Below, piece by piece: positions 1 to 8,682 of a stretch of DNA of 64,000 nucleotides. The translations under genes and the position numbers were made by a program. A model generated the notes under the pieces. That model was not told the DNA's origin. It worked only from the letters and a program-made list of their open reading frames with translations, and searched no databases. Source of the stretch: Candidatus Latescibacterota bacterium (GTDB taxonomy: Bacteria; JAAXHH01); contig JAAXHH010000141.1 in NCBI GenBank assembly GCA_012270975.1, positions 936,763 to 1,000,762 of the forward strand, in the 5' to 3' direction. Position 1 is the stretch's first letter. Each line of letters opens with the position of its first letter.

Positions 1-1994
1 CACCAGGTCTGGACGGGATGGCCGGCCTGCGGAAACCAGATCCAGTCCGCCACGTAGGACAGAAACACACCGAGGACGAATGCGACCAGCATGCCCAGGA
101 CAGCGGGGATCGCCTTGCGGTACAGCTGGATGCCGCCCACCTTGAGCAACAGGGCCTTCACGAACCAGACCACGAAAATGGAAAACACGGAACTGACCAT
201 GCCCGGCGTCATGACCACGGCGAATCCGATGGGATGAAGCGACCACCAGGTAAACCGGTGGTGGGCCTGAATCAGCAGCGCGGTCACCAGCCCGCCGATG
301 GCCATGAACCAGAATTCCGTTCCCGTGATCGCCTGTTCGTTGTTGATCCATTTTACCAGATTGTCATAGGGCAGCTTGCTCCCCGTGTTGAATGCGGGTT
401 CAATGAAGTTTGACGCCCCGCTGTGCGTGTAACCCAGGTACACGGTGTAAGCCACAGCCACGATGATGCTCAATGCCAGCACCGCGGTGATCGTCTTGAA
501 GGAACCCTTTCCCGTACCGCCCATCTCATCGTCCACCTTGGCAATATGCCCCATGGAGCACATGCCGAGCGTCCGCCAGTTTCGGGCGTAGGCGTTCCCG
601 ATGGCCAGGTTGGTCAGATTCCGGGTGTCAATGCTGCCGGATCCGATGACGGCCACGGTAAAATCATGGGTCTCGAAGGGCAAGTCCAGAAACACGATGC
701 CCGTTTCCGCCACAATGCGGGTAACGCCGACGAACATGAGCAGCAGTGACCCCATCATGAACGCGATGATACCCAAAGACATCCCCGTCGCATACAGCCA
801 GCACACGATGTAGGTGACGCCGCCCAGGACGCCCAGCGCGGCCATGCGGTAGGAGAAGAACTCCCGCGAATCGTCCACGTGGGGCGCCTTTCCGATCGCC
901 TTCATGAACACGTCCTTCAGGTGGCGTCGCGCGGCCCAGAGGGCGAACAGGGAAAAGACGAGGAAGCCGCCGGAATGCTGCGACTTGACGACCGCGAAGG
1001 CCTGGGGCACGCCGAGGCGGATCATGATGCCTTGCTGGATGATCATGATGACGAAAAAGACCCATATGCTGAAGAGGACATTGAGGTTGGTGAAATAGCC
1101 GACCCCGGCCACCAGGAAATTGAACCGGATGGGTATGGCGGGGAAAGACCGGGCGAGGACGAGGGGGAAATTGTGCAGCGGTCCGATGGGAATCGAACTG
1201 ACCCAGTTGAAGAACCCGACGATATTCCACAGGAAAATGAACAGCGTGATGCCGAAGCCATACCAGAACAGTTTCGACTGCATCACGGCCGGAAAGGCGC
1301 GGCGGCCCGTTCCCTCCTCGATCAGGATCAGCGGGATCTGTGCGAGCGGGAAGGTCAGCCTTTCGTGTTCGACCCACTGCTTCCGCAGCATGACCATGGC
1401 CGAGGCGCCAACCACGAAGATCGCGAGGAAGAAGGTGATCCACCAGAAGAGCGGAATCATCCAGGCGTTCCGGATGAGTCCGAGGAACGAAGGACTGGTC
1501 TCCGGTACGCCTTCGAAAAACCACGAAATGGCCCGATCCTCGTTGGCCACGATGAGCCACGAAGGCAGGTACTGGAAGAACAGTTCCGCCCACTGGTTCT
1601 CCGGCGTGGCGTAGTAATGGGGCGCGGTGATGGCCGAGATCCAGTAGGAACTGAAGGGCCAGGCGGGTATGGTGGACGCTGTGAAGACCAGGAAGAAAAC
1701 GACGATGAGTTCATTCCGGTTCAGCACCCAGGCCGGCTGGAAGGCCCGCATAAGGGGGTTGAGGACCAGCAGGACCAGCAGGAAGGGGAACAGCGCGGCG
1801 ACAGGCAGGTGGGTCAGGCTGATATAGGACGACCCGGTGACATACGCCGCGTGGAGCGTCCAGATGTTCAGCAGGACGGACATCACGACGCCGATCAGCA
1901 GCGCTTTGCGCGTGAGTCCCGAAGTTAACGTGGCTGCCGGCCTAACACGTCCGGATTCACCGGTCTGCGGTGGGGTCTCGCTGGATACGGACAT
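1..1994 (-). CDS. DUF6785/DUF6784-like multispanning membrane protein, cut at last base of stop
   Basis: I translated this reading frame by hand: it starts MSVSSETPPQTGE and stays open for 664 codons to the window edge. It is rich in hydrophobic helices, beginning with KALLIGVVMSVLLNIWTL and AALFPFLLVLLVL. It is a clear paralogue of the protein at 5772-7736: both share RKQWVxHERLxFPL, DDSxEFFSYR, NAFARNWRT/NAYARNWRT, LHPIG and a closing WFP motif. The last visible codons read ...QTW followed by TG, so a TGA stop probably sits one base outside the window and the protein is nearly complete. The start lies 24 bases after the sulfatase stop, suggesting one transcript. The family (DUF6785/DUF6784, recalled from similar proteins) has no established function; transport of a sulfatase product is only a guess. 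Confidence 0.85.
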   Translation of the reverse strand, partial: MSVSSETPPQTGESGRVRPAATLTSGLTRKALLIGVVMSVLLNIWTLHAAYVTGSSYISLTHLPVAALFPFLLVLLVLNPLMRAFQPAWVLNRNELIVVFFLVFTASTIPAWPFSSYWISAITAPHYYATPENQWAELFFQYLPSWLIVANEDRAISWFFEGVPETSPSFLGLIRNAWMIPLFWWITFFLAIFVVGASAMVMLRKQWVEHERLTFPLAQIPLILIEEGTGRRAFPAVMQSKLFWYGFGITLFIFLWNIVGFFNWVSSIPIGPLHNFPLVLARSFPAIPIRFNFLVAGVGYFTNLNVLFSIWVFFVIMIIQQGIMIRLGVPQAFAVVKSQHSGGFLVFSLFALWAARRHLKDVFMKAIGKAPHVDDSREFFSYRMAALGVLGGVTYIVCWLYATGMSLGIIAFMMGSLLLMFVGVTRIVAETGIVFLDLPFETHDFTVAVIGSGSIDTRNLTNLAIGNAYARNWRTLGMCSMGHIAKVDDEMGGTGKGSFKTITAVLALSIIVAVAYTVYLGYTHSGASNFIEPAFNTGSKLPYDNLVKWINNEQAITGTEFWFMAIGGLVTALLIQAHHRFTWWSLHPIGFAVVMTPGMVSSVFSIFVVWFVKALLLKVGGIQLYRKAIPAVLGMLVAFVLGVFLSYVADWIWFPQAGHPVQTW

Positions 1995-2018
1995 GGGATA
2001 CTTGATTCCCTCTGGTGT

Positions 2019-3389
2019 TCAATCCCAGGTATTCAACCCCTCAAGGCCGAACGCCGGAAGAAGGACGAAGTGGTCATCGGTTTCCTTCATCCGCTGCCGG
2101 AGGAGGTCGTGATGCCGCGTGATCTCCGCCCGGCAGGCGGGATCGTCGATGAGATTCCGCTGTTCCCAGGGATCATTCGCCAGGTCGAAGAATTGCCAGG
2201 GGCCGCCGCCGTGGTTGTCCCCGCGGACGGTGTACTTGTACCGGGCGGACCGGAACCCACGCCAAACCCAGTCGTGGAAGGCCACGCCCTTCCTCTGCTC
2301 CGCGATAAATTCCAGCATCACACCTTCCCGGTCCAGCCCGTTGACGCTGCCATGTATCAGCGGGGCCAGGTTCTCGCCGGGCAGGGCGTCCCGCGGCTTC
2401 AGGCCGGCCAGGCCCAGCATAGTGGGAAACAGGTCCTCGGTGGAAACCGGGTCCTCGACCACGGCGCCGGCCCGGTCCGGATGCCTGGGATCAGCCACGA
2501 TGAGCGGAATCCCCGTGGACTCCTCGTAGGGCCACTGCTTTCCCCGAAGTCCGTGTGCGCCGCCGAGTTCTCCATGATCCGCCATGAACAATACGACGGT
2601 CTCCCCATGCAGCCCGGTACGCAATAGGAAGGCGCCCAGGCGGCCCATGTTCCAGTCCAGGTTCTCGACCATGGCGTAGTACCGCTTCCGGTTGAGCATG
2701 ATCTGTTCCATGGCCTCGGGGTCCGCGGCTTCGACGTTGGGCGGCAGCACGATGTCCATCCCCTCCCAGGTCCGCTGAAGCGTTTCCGGCGCCTCGAAGG
2801 GGTCGTGGGGCGGTTCGACGGAAATCACCATGCAGAACGGCCGGGAAGGGTCCCGGTGCTCCAGGTAGTTCATGGCGAGGTCGAAGAGCCCGTCGGTCTG
2901 GTATCCTTCGACCGGCTTGGGCACCGGGTCATCGTCCTCGAAGTAATAGGTGTCGAAGGGGCCGTTTCTGAGTTCGAATCCGAGCCATTTCCGCCAACGG
3001 CCCCGGTACGCCTTCTTTACGGCCGTCCTGCCGCACTGGACTGCGGATCCCATGCGCCCGTGGCCGCCGTCGAGATGCCATTTCCCCGTGTAGATCGTCT
3101 CGTAGCCCGCCTCGTTGAATTCGTCGGCCAGGGTCCGTTCCGCCGGAGACATCCTGTATTCGATCGCGGGGACCTTCCGGTCGTGGGCGTAAAGTCCCGT
3201 CATGAAAGTAAAGCGGAAGGGGACGCAGATGGGGCAGGTCGAACTGGCGTTCTCGAAGCGCACACCCCGGCCGGCCAGCGCGTCGACGTGGGGTGTGACG
3301 ATGTTCGGATCGCCGTAGGTGGACAGGGCCTGCCGCCGCAGTTGATCACTCAGCACGATCAGCACATTGGGCGGTGAAGCAGCCTTCAT
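2019..3389 (-). CDS. Sulfatase (formylglycine-dependent, type I)
   Basis: This is an alkaline-phosphatase-superfamily sulfatase that hydrolyses sulfate esters, probably on a glycan. The N-terminus PPNVLIVLSDQ supplies the usual metal-binding Asp. C55-V-P-F-R59 is the C-x-P-x-R signature whose Cys is converted to formylglycine. GKWHLDGG and MADHGELGGAHGL are the downstream active-site blocks. The length of 456 residues is typical. I chose the ATG at 3389 because the frame can be extended about 50 residues upstream but only with basic, low-complexity sequence unlike the family, and a GAGG lies upstream of this ATG. No signal peptide is evident, so a cytoplasmic or non-classical location is possible. 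It precedes a DUF6785-like membrane protein, mirroring the pair at 4396-7736. Confidence 0.93.
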   Translation of the reverse strand: MKAASPPNVLIVLSDQLRRQALSTYGDPNIVTPHVDALAGRGVRFENASSTCPICVPFRFTFMTGLYAHDRKVPAIEYRMSPAERTLADEFNEAGYETIYTGKWHLDGGHGRMGSAVQCGRTAVKKAYRGRWRKWLGFELRNGPFDTYYFEDDDPVPKPVEGYQTDGLFDLAMNYLEHRDPSRPFCMVISVEPPHDPFEAPETLQRTWEGMDIVLPPNVEAADPEAMEQIMLNRKRYYAMVENLDWNMGRLGAFLLRTGLHGETVVLFMADHGELGGAHGLRGKQWPYEESTGIPLIVADPRHPDRAGAVVEDPVSTEDLFPTMLGLAGLKPRDALPGENLAPLIHGSVNGLDREGVMLEFIAEQRKGVAFHDWVWRGFRSARYKYTVRGDNHGGGPWQFFDLANDPWEQRNLIDDPACRAEITRHHDLLRQRMKETDDHFVLLPAFGLEGLNTWD

Positions 3390-3476
3390 CCAGGTTACCT
3401 CGTCCTGTAAACGCGGGCGTTTCGGGATGGTACGGAACCGTCGCCGGCAATGGCGCGATGGCCGGGGTGATTGGGG

Positions 3477-3505
3477 TTGTGTACCGGCGACTGGCAAACT
3501 ATATT
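3477..3505 (+). promoter_or_regulatory. Sigma-70-type promoter for the PhyH gene at 3575
   Basis: TTGTGT (3477-3482), a 17-base spacer and TATATT (3500-3505). The predicted transcript starts near 3512, about 60 bases before the ATG at 3575. This excludes the longer open frame starting at 3374. Confidence 0.5.
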
Positions 3506-3574
3506 GCCGGTCAAGAGAGTAATGAAACGCCGGCCACAAATCAACCGGATTTCACGTTCGGGGCCCCACCGTAT

Positions 3575-4411
3575 ATGAGCAAACCAAGCGATCTCGAAAT
3601 CTACCTGTTCGACCTGCAGGGTTTTATTCACCTCAAGCAGGCCCTTACCCGTTCGGAAGTATCGGAACTGAAAGACTGCCTGGACGAAATCCCGCCGCTG
3701 TCGCCGGGCGAATGGCACGGTTACGTCCACGCCCATACCTACGGTACCGTGGACGGCCTGAACCTGCAACAGATCTACGAGGCGGGCGCGCCCTTCGAGG
3801 CCCTGATCGACCACCCGTCCTGGATCGAAAAACTTAAACTATTCGTGGGTGGCGAAGGCACGTTCGACTACGCCCACGGACCACTTTTCATCGACGAAAA
3901 CTTCGCCAATTTCCGCGAGCCGGGCGAGGCGATCGGCCTGCATTCAGGGGGATTCCCACCCATTCTTCGCAACGGTTTCCGCTACCACGGCGGCCGGTTC
4001 ATGTGCGGGCAGATCAACGTGCTGATGGCCCTGACCGACATCGGTCCGGGGGATGGCGCGACCATGGTCATACCGGGCAGCCACAAGTCCAACTTCCGTC
4101 ACCCCGAATTCGACCGCCACGCCATGAAGCCGAAGGGCGCTTCCGTGGAAGGCATCGCCGCATCCGTGGAACTCTTCATGGAGGCCGGCGACGCCCTGCT
4201 CTTCGTGGATGGCATCTCCCACGGATCGGCCATGCGACGGAATGCGGGCACGCGGCGTATCGTCGTTTACCGTTACGGCCCTTCCTGGGGCAACTTCCGC
4301 CACGGGTACCAGCCATCCCCCGAACTGCTGGACCGCCTGACCCCCGAACGGCGGTCGATCGTTTCGCCGCAGCACGCCTGGCCCGACGGCGCGCCTTATG
4401 GCGGGAAGTGA
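3575..4411 (+). CDS. PhyH-fold Fe/2-oxoglutarate dioxygenase-like protein with H-x-G in place of H-x-D
   Basis: The 278-residue protein begins MSKPSDLEIYLFDLQGF. The PhyH core is recognisable: GEAIGLHSGG, INVLMALTDIGPGDGATMVIPGSHKSNF, then GISHGS with the distal His (H216) and a 2-oxoglutarate-binding Arg near 227-228. The proximal motif aligns as GLHSGG against GLHSDSG of the PhyH at 11767, so the third metal ligand, normally Asp, is Gly125. A second H-x-G (H138-G140) lies nearby. Loss of this carboxylate is the hallmark of Fe/2OG halogenases such as SyrB2 (H-x-A) and WelO5 (H-x-G), but it can also mean a non-catalytic protein. Its closest relative here is the protein at 52096. It stands alone on the plus strand and its 3' end overlaps the convergent sulfatase by 16 bases. 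Confidence 0.85.
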   Translation: MSKPSDLEIYLFDLQGFIHLKQALTRSEVSELKDCLDEIPPLSPGEWHGYVHAHTYGTVDGLNLQQIYEAGAPFEALIDHPSWIEKLKLFVGGEGTFDYAHGPLFIDENFANFREPGEAIGLHSGGFPPILRNGFRYHGGRFMCGQINVLMALTDIGPGDGATMVIPGSHKSNFRHPEFDRHAMKPKGASVEGIAASVELFMEAGDALLFVDGISHGSAMRRNAGTRRIVVYRYGPSWGNFRHGYQPSPELLDRLTPERRSIVSPQHAWPDGAPYGGK

Positions 4412-5757
4412 AACCGCTGGCGCAGCCTGCGCCGCAGATCCCGGACCGTATCCGGCCGGTCGGCCGCGACGTTCTCCCTTTCATCAGGATCGTTTGCCAG
4501 GTCGTATAACTCGGTTTCGCCCGTCTCGTGAGCGGCCAGCTTGTACTCCGTGGTGCGGACCAGCCTGAACTGACGCAGCGCACTGGCCGCTTCCTCCCTG
4601 TGGATCGACCGCTCCCCGGCCAGGACGGCGCTGAAATCTCTCGCGTCGAGTCCTTCCTGGGCGGGCAGGCCCGCCAGGGCGCATAGCGTCGGATTGACAT
4701 CGATCAATTCCACCAGGGCGTCGGAGGTCCGCCCGCCGGGTATGCCCGGTCCGGCGGCAACGAGGGGTACCCGCAGGGCCGCCTCGTAGGGTACGGACTT
4801 GGTGTACAGGCCGTGGTCGCCCAGCATCTCGCCGTGGTCGCTGGCGAAAACGATGAAGGTGTCCTCCCCCATGCCCCGCCGCTCAACGGCGTCGATGATT
4901 CGGCCCACCTGGTTGTCGATCACTTCGATGGCCGCGCAGTACTGACGTCGCGTGACGGCGACTTCGTCATCGGAGAGGTTGCGCCGGTGGGCATTGACCC
5001 AGCCCGGCTTCCCTTCAGGCCCGCTGCGCACGGCCGGAGGCACGGCCGCGTCACGGTACCGGTCGGCGTACGTCGAGGGTGGATCGAAGGGGTCGTGGGG
5101 CCCGACGAAACTTACAAAGAGATGCCACGGGTAATCGTCGGGCACGCCGTCGATCCATTCCGCGGCGCGGCGGCCGATGTAGACGTCCTCGAACGCCTCT
5201 TCAGGAAGCACCGAGTCATGGGAGGCGCCTTCGATCCAGCCCCGCGCTCCCCGGGCCGCGTAATCCGCCCGGAAACGCTCGAAGAGATCTTGCTCCTGCA
5301 GCCAGAACCCGTAAGGGCCCCGCGGTTCGTCCGCCATGCCCGCGTGCATCTTGCCCTCGCATTCCACGGGATGGGTGAATCCCCATCCGAAGACCCGGGG
5401 CCGGTCGCCGCGGCGGCCGTTGTAGGGATCCGGCTTGGCCAGGTCGAGCTTCCCCACGCACCCGACCCGGTACCCCGCGTCCCGCAACCGGGCGTAATAG
5501 GGCGTGATATGGCGCGGCAGGTAGCAGTTGTTGTCCAGGCAACCCAGCCGCGCGGGCTGGAGTCCGCTGGCCAGGCCGATGCGAGCGGGAGCGCAGACCG
5601 GGGCGTTGGTGATGCACTGCGTGAACCGGATCCCGCGTTCCGCCAGCCGGTCCAGGTTCGGAGTGCTTACGAACGATGCACCCGCGGTGGACAGGTAGTC
5701 GTGGCGGTGCTGGTCGTCCATGATGAAGAGGAGATTGGGACGCCTGGTCCTTGTCAT
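4396..5757 (-). CDS. Sulfatase (formylglycine-dependent, type I)
   Basis: This 453-residue sulfatase starts MTRTRRPNLLFIMDDQHRHD, where D14/D15 are metal ligands. C55-A-P-A-R59 is the formylglycine signature. Further blocks are VGKLDLAK, SFVGPHDPFDPP and ASDHGEMLGDHGLYTK. The ATG at 5757 was chosen because the open frame upstream is Arg/His-rich shadow of the neighbouring membrane-protein gene. It lies 14 bases after the stop of the DUF6785-like gene, so the two are almost certainly co-transcribed behind the PhyH gene at 7761. It is clearly a different subfamily from the sulfatase at 2019, so the two modules probably act on different sulfate esters. The substrate cannot be named from sequence. 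Confidence 0.94.
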   Translation of the reverse strand: MTRTRRPNLLFIMDDQHRHDYLSTAGASFVSTPNLDRLAERGIRFTQCITNAPVCAPARIGLASGLQPARLGCLDNNCYLPRHITPYYARLRDAGYRVGCVGKLDLAKPDPYNGRRGDRPRVFGWGFTHPVECEGKMHAGMADEPRGPYGFWLQEQDLFERFRADYAARGARGWIEGASHDSVLPEEAFEDVYIGRRAAEWIDGVPDDYPWHLFVSFVGPHDPFDPPSTYADRYRDAAVPPAVRSGPEGKPGWVNAHRRNLSDDEVAVTRRQYCAAIEVIDNQVGRIIDAVERRGMGEDTFIVFASDHGEMLGDHGLYTKSVPYEAALRVPLVAAGPGIPGGRTSDALVELIDVNPTLCALAGLPAQEGLDARDFSAVLAGERSIHREEAASALRQFRLVRTTEYKLAAHETGETELYDLANDPDERENVAADRPDTVRDLRRRLRQRFHFPP

Positions 5758-5771
5758 GATTCCCTCACGAT

Positions 5772-7736
5772 TCAATTGATGAACGACTCGAACTGGTGCG
5801 GCGCCGCCGGAAACCACAGGCTGTCCACCAGGAACGAGAGCGCCATGCCGAGGACATATCCCACCAGGATACCGAGAAAGAGGGGCTGCGCCCTGCGATA
5901 AAGCGCCCCGCCTCCCAGGCGCAGCAGGATCACCTGGATGATCCAGGCCAGGAAGAAGGGCAGGAACATGAACCGCACGGTGTCCGCCGCCACGGCGACC
6001 AGGCCGATGGGATGGAGCGGCCACCAGAGGAACAGGAAGCGCCCGAGGATCATCAGCATGTACAGGACGATGCCGTTCCCGAAGAAGATCAGTTCCAGGT
6101 CCGATACGCTGCTTACACTGCTGTTCCACGTCATGATCGTGTTGTAGAAGAAGGGAACGAGGTCGCCGGGCTTGGAGAGTAGATTGTCCGCGCCCACGGC
6201 ATACCCCGCGCTGATGTAATAGTAGAGGGAAGTCACGACACTGACGGCGAAAGCCAGGCAGATCCACAGGAAGAGATGCCGGGTGGCCGGCACCATCCAG
6301 CGCTGAAGGTAGGCGGCGTGGGACAGCCCGATCATCGTGAAGGTCCGCCAGTTCCGGGCGAAGGCGTTCGTCATGCCCAGGGCGGTAATCGTAGAGGGGT
6401 CCAGTTTGTCGGCGCCGATGATGCCCCCGGTGAAGTTGTTGGCGTTCACCGGCAGGTCCATGGCGACCAGTCCCGCCTCCGCTACGATCCGGGCCATACC
6501 CAGGTAGATGGTAAAGAGGACGGCCAGGAGGACCAGGCTGACCGGCAGGGACATGCCGATGCTGTAAAGCCAGGCAAGCAGGTAGAGCAGGCCGAAAATC
6601 AGTCCGAAAACCGCCACCCGGTACGAGAAGAACTCCCCGCTGTCATCTACCGACGGATCCTTTCTGAACGCCCGCCGGGCCACCGAGGCCAGGTGCCGGC
6701 GCGCCATCCACAGTCCCCATATCACCAGGGCGATCAGGGCGCCGATGGACTGGGTGCCCACGAGTCCGGTCGGAGACATGGTCGTGGCCGCCGTGATTCC
6801 TAGCATGTTCAACAGCCCCCGCTGCAACGTGGTGAACAACAGGAAGAAGCACAGGCTGAACAGGATCTCGGCATTAATGAAGAAGGCGAAGCAGAGCACG
6901 AAGACGTTCAGTCTGATGGGAAGATCCGGGATCGATGGATGGACCTTCACGTACCACAGGTCCGGCCCCATGATGGGGACCGGCGTCACGATGTCCCAGT
7001 AGGAAGCGATGTTCCAGACCACGACGGCCAGCGACAGGCAGGCGCCGATCCGGAAGGCGGTCGTGCGGACCATGGGCGGTTCGTCCCGGTCCTTCCCCAC
7101 GCCCATCAGGTTGAGCGCCACTTCCCCCAGGGGAAAGCGCAGCCGCTCATGGCTGACCCACTGTTTCCTCAGAATGACCACGATGCATGCGCCCGTCCAC
7201 ATGAGAGCGCCGAAACACGACATCCACCACAGCAGGGGCGAGATCCAGGCCATCCAGGGGATCCGGTAACCCGGCGCGGCGCCCTCGTAGAACACCCTGA
7301 CCGCGTCGGTCTTGCCACTGATCACGAGCCACCCGGGCAGCGTGTCGAAAAACGTTTCCGCCCAGCGGTTCTCGGGGCTCGCATGGTAGAAGGGTCCGGT
7401 GATGAGGGAGACCAGGTATCTTGTCATACCCCAATCGGGCACCATGGAACCGATCATGCCCATGGCGAAAACCACGATCAGTTCGGACGTCGTCAAGGCG
7501 TACCCGGGCGCCAGTCGCTTGAGCAGGACGTGGGGGCCCAGGATCAGGATCAGGAAGGGAATCAGCAGCGCCGCGGGGATATGGGCGTAGGTGGAGTAGT
7601 TGTATCCGACGTGATCGGCAGAGAACTGGCCCCAGAAGGCGACCACGGCGGAGAGCGCGAGCCCGATGATCCCGGCCCGCAGGGTAATGGCCGAATGGCC
7701 ACGGGACCGGGGAGGTTCAGGCGACATGACGTTCAT
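5772..7736 (-). CDS. DUF6785/DUF6784-like multispanning membrane protein
   Basis: A roughly 654-residue integral membrane protein and paralogue of the truncated gene at 1-1994. Long hydrophobic segments include ITLRAGIIGLALSAVVAFWG, ALLIPFLILILG, FGLIFGLLYLLAWLY and VSLVLLAVLFTIYLG. Shared conserved blocks are RKQWVSHERLRFPLGEVALNL, DDSGEFFSYR, FARNWRTFTMIGLSHAAYL and PLHPIGLVAVA. Three start codons are possible: GTG 7754, ATG 7736 and ATG 7727. None has a strong Shine-Dalgarno site, and I used the first ATG. It sits between a PhyH and a sulfatase gene with gaps of 14-25 bases. The family has no assigned activity; the position next to a sulfatase in two independent modules suggests uptake or export of a sulfated compound or its product, which is inference. 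Confidence 0.88.
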   Translation of the reverse strand: MNVMSPEPPRSRGHSAITLRAGIIGLALSAVVAFWGQFSADHVGYNYSTYAHIPAALLIPFLILILGPHVLLKRLAPGYALTTSELIVVFAMGMIGSMVPDWGMTRYLVSLITGPFYHASPENRWAETFFDTLPGWLVISGKTDAVRVFYEGAAPGYRIPWMAWISPLLWWMSCFGALMWTGACIVVILRKQWVSHERLRFPLGEVALNLMGVGKDRDEPPMVRTTAFRIGACLSLAVVVWNIASYWDIVTPVPIMGPDLWYVKVHPSIPDLPIRLNVFVLCFAFFINAEILFSLCFFLLFTTLQRGLLNMLGITAATTMSPTGLVGTQSIGALIALVIWGLWMARRHLASVARRAFRKDPSVDDSGEFFSYRVAVFGLIFGLLYLLAWLYSIGMSLPVSLVLLAVLFTIYLGMARIVAEAGLVAMDLPVNANNFTGGIIGADKLDPSTITALGMTNAFARNWRTFTMIGLSHAAYLQRWMVPATRHLFLWICLAFAVSVVTSLYYYISAGYAVGADNLLSKPGDLVPFFYNTIMTWNSSVSSVSDLELIFFGNGIVLYMLMILGRFLFLWWPLHPIGLVAVAADTVRFMFLPFFLAWIIQVILLRLGGGALYRRAQPLFLGILVGYVLGMALSFLVDSLWFPAAPHQFESFIN

Positions 7737-7760
7737 CCGATCCGGTTGCGGCACTTGAAG

Positions 7761-8588
7761 TTACCCGATCCAGGGATCCAGCCGAAACAGTTTGCGGCCC
7801 AGCGAGGTCAGGGCAGCGATGGCTTCCGGACTCAGGGGCCGGTCGGGGCCCGGAGCAAGGCGGGCTTCCTCTTCGGTCAGGCGTTGCAGCCGGGTAAACT
7901 GGGCAATCCGCGGCGAGGCGTTGTGATTGGCGCTGGCGGAGTGCGGCATCAAGTGGTGCATGAGCACGAAGTCGCCGGCGTCGCCCGTGACCTCCATGGA
8001 CGACTCGAAATCGGTTATTTTGCCCCAGCCATGGTTGCGCGTGAGCCCGTCCGGCTCGCCTAACATGATCTCCCGCACCCGGTTCGGCGCGCCGGGTACC
8101 ACGTGGATGCCGCCGCCATTGTCCTCCACTCGGTTCAGGTAATAACATCCCCCAATGCCGATGCCCGTGCGCAGGAACGCCTCGTTCAGTTCCTCGGGTC
8201 CCGTCGGCACGGCGTCGAGGTGAAGGTTCTGGAGCCGCCCCTCCATGGCGCGGTTCCGCAGCGTTATCCCCGCCGAGCCGTCCCACACCTGGATAAATTC
8301 GGTCTGCAGGATGTCCACGGCGGCGCCGTACAACCCTTCGTTCTGAAGCAGGGGCAGCATCGCGGGTTCAAAAAAGCTGCCGTTCCCGTCGGGATTATGG
8401 GGTTTGAACCGGGCGTGGTTCGCGTGGTAGTGGTCCGGGATGACCAGGTCGCGCGGGATCAGGTCCAGCAGGAAATCACGGGCCGTATCGACGACTTCGT
8501 CATCCAGCGTGCCCTTCAGGACGAGATAGCCTTCGGACCAGAACTGTTCCAATTGCGCTTCGGTCAGGTAGCGGGCGCTCCTATGCAT
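7761..8588 (-). CDS. PhyH-family Fe(II)/2-oxoglutarate dioxygenase
   Basis: The 275-residue protein has an intact facial triad: H123-L-D125 (NLHLDAV) and H216 (HHLMPHSAS), followed by R227 for 2-oxoglutarate. The usual PGSH turn reads VVPGAPN. The N-terminus (LTEAQLEQFWSEGYLVLKGTL) is the standard PhyH opening. Enzymes of this fold hydroxylate or otherwise oxidise small molecules using O2; the substrate is unknown. It is the likely first gene of a run with the DUF6785-like protein and the sulfatase. Confidence 0.92.
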   Translation of the reverse strand: MHRSARYLTEAQLEQFWSEGYLVLKGTLDDEVVDTARDFLLDLIPRDLVIPDHYHANHARFKPHNPDGNGSFFEPAMLPLLQNEGLYGAAVDILQTEFIQVWDGSAGITLRNRAMEGRLQNLHLDAVPTGPEELNEAFLRTGIGIGGCYYLNRVEDNGGGIHVVPGAPNRVREIMLGEPDGLTRNHGWGKITDFESSMEVTGDAGDFVLMHHLMPHSASANHNASPRIAQFTRLQRLTEEEARLAPGPDRPLSPEAIAALTSLGRKLFRLDPWIG

Positions 8589-8682
8589 GGGTTTGTCCGT
8601 TGATCCTTCTGTGTTGGAATCTGTCTCGTCAAGAAACGGCGGGGCATTTCGACATGGGCGTGCAGCCAGCCGGTTCTCCCCT

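Noticed and set aside
879..1928. A 349-codon open frame on the plus strand opposite the first membrane protein
   Set aside because: Composition (Glu/Asp/Gly/Arg runs) is typical of antisense shadow; the minus strand encodes a paralogue of the protein at 5772.
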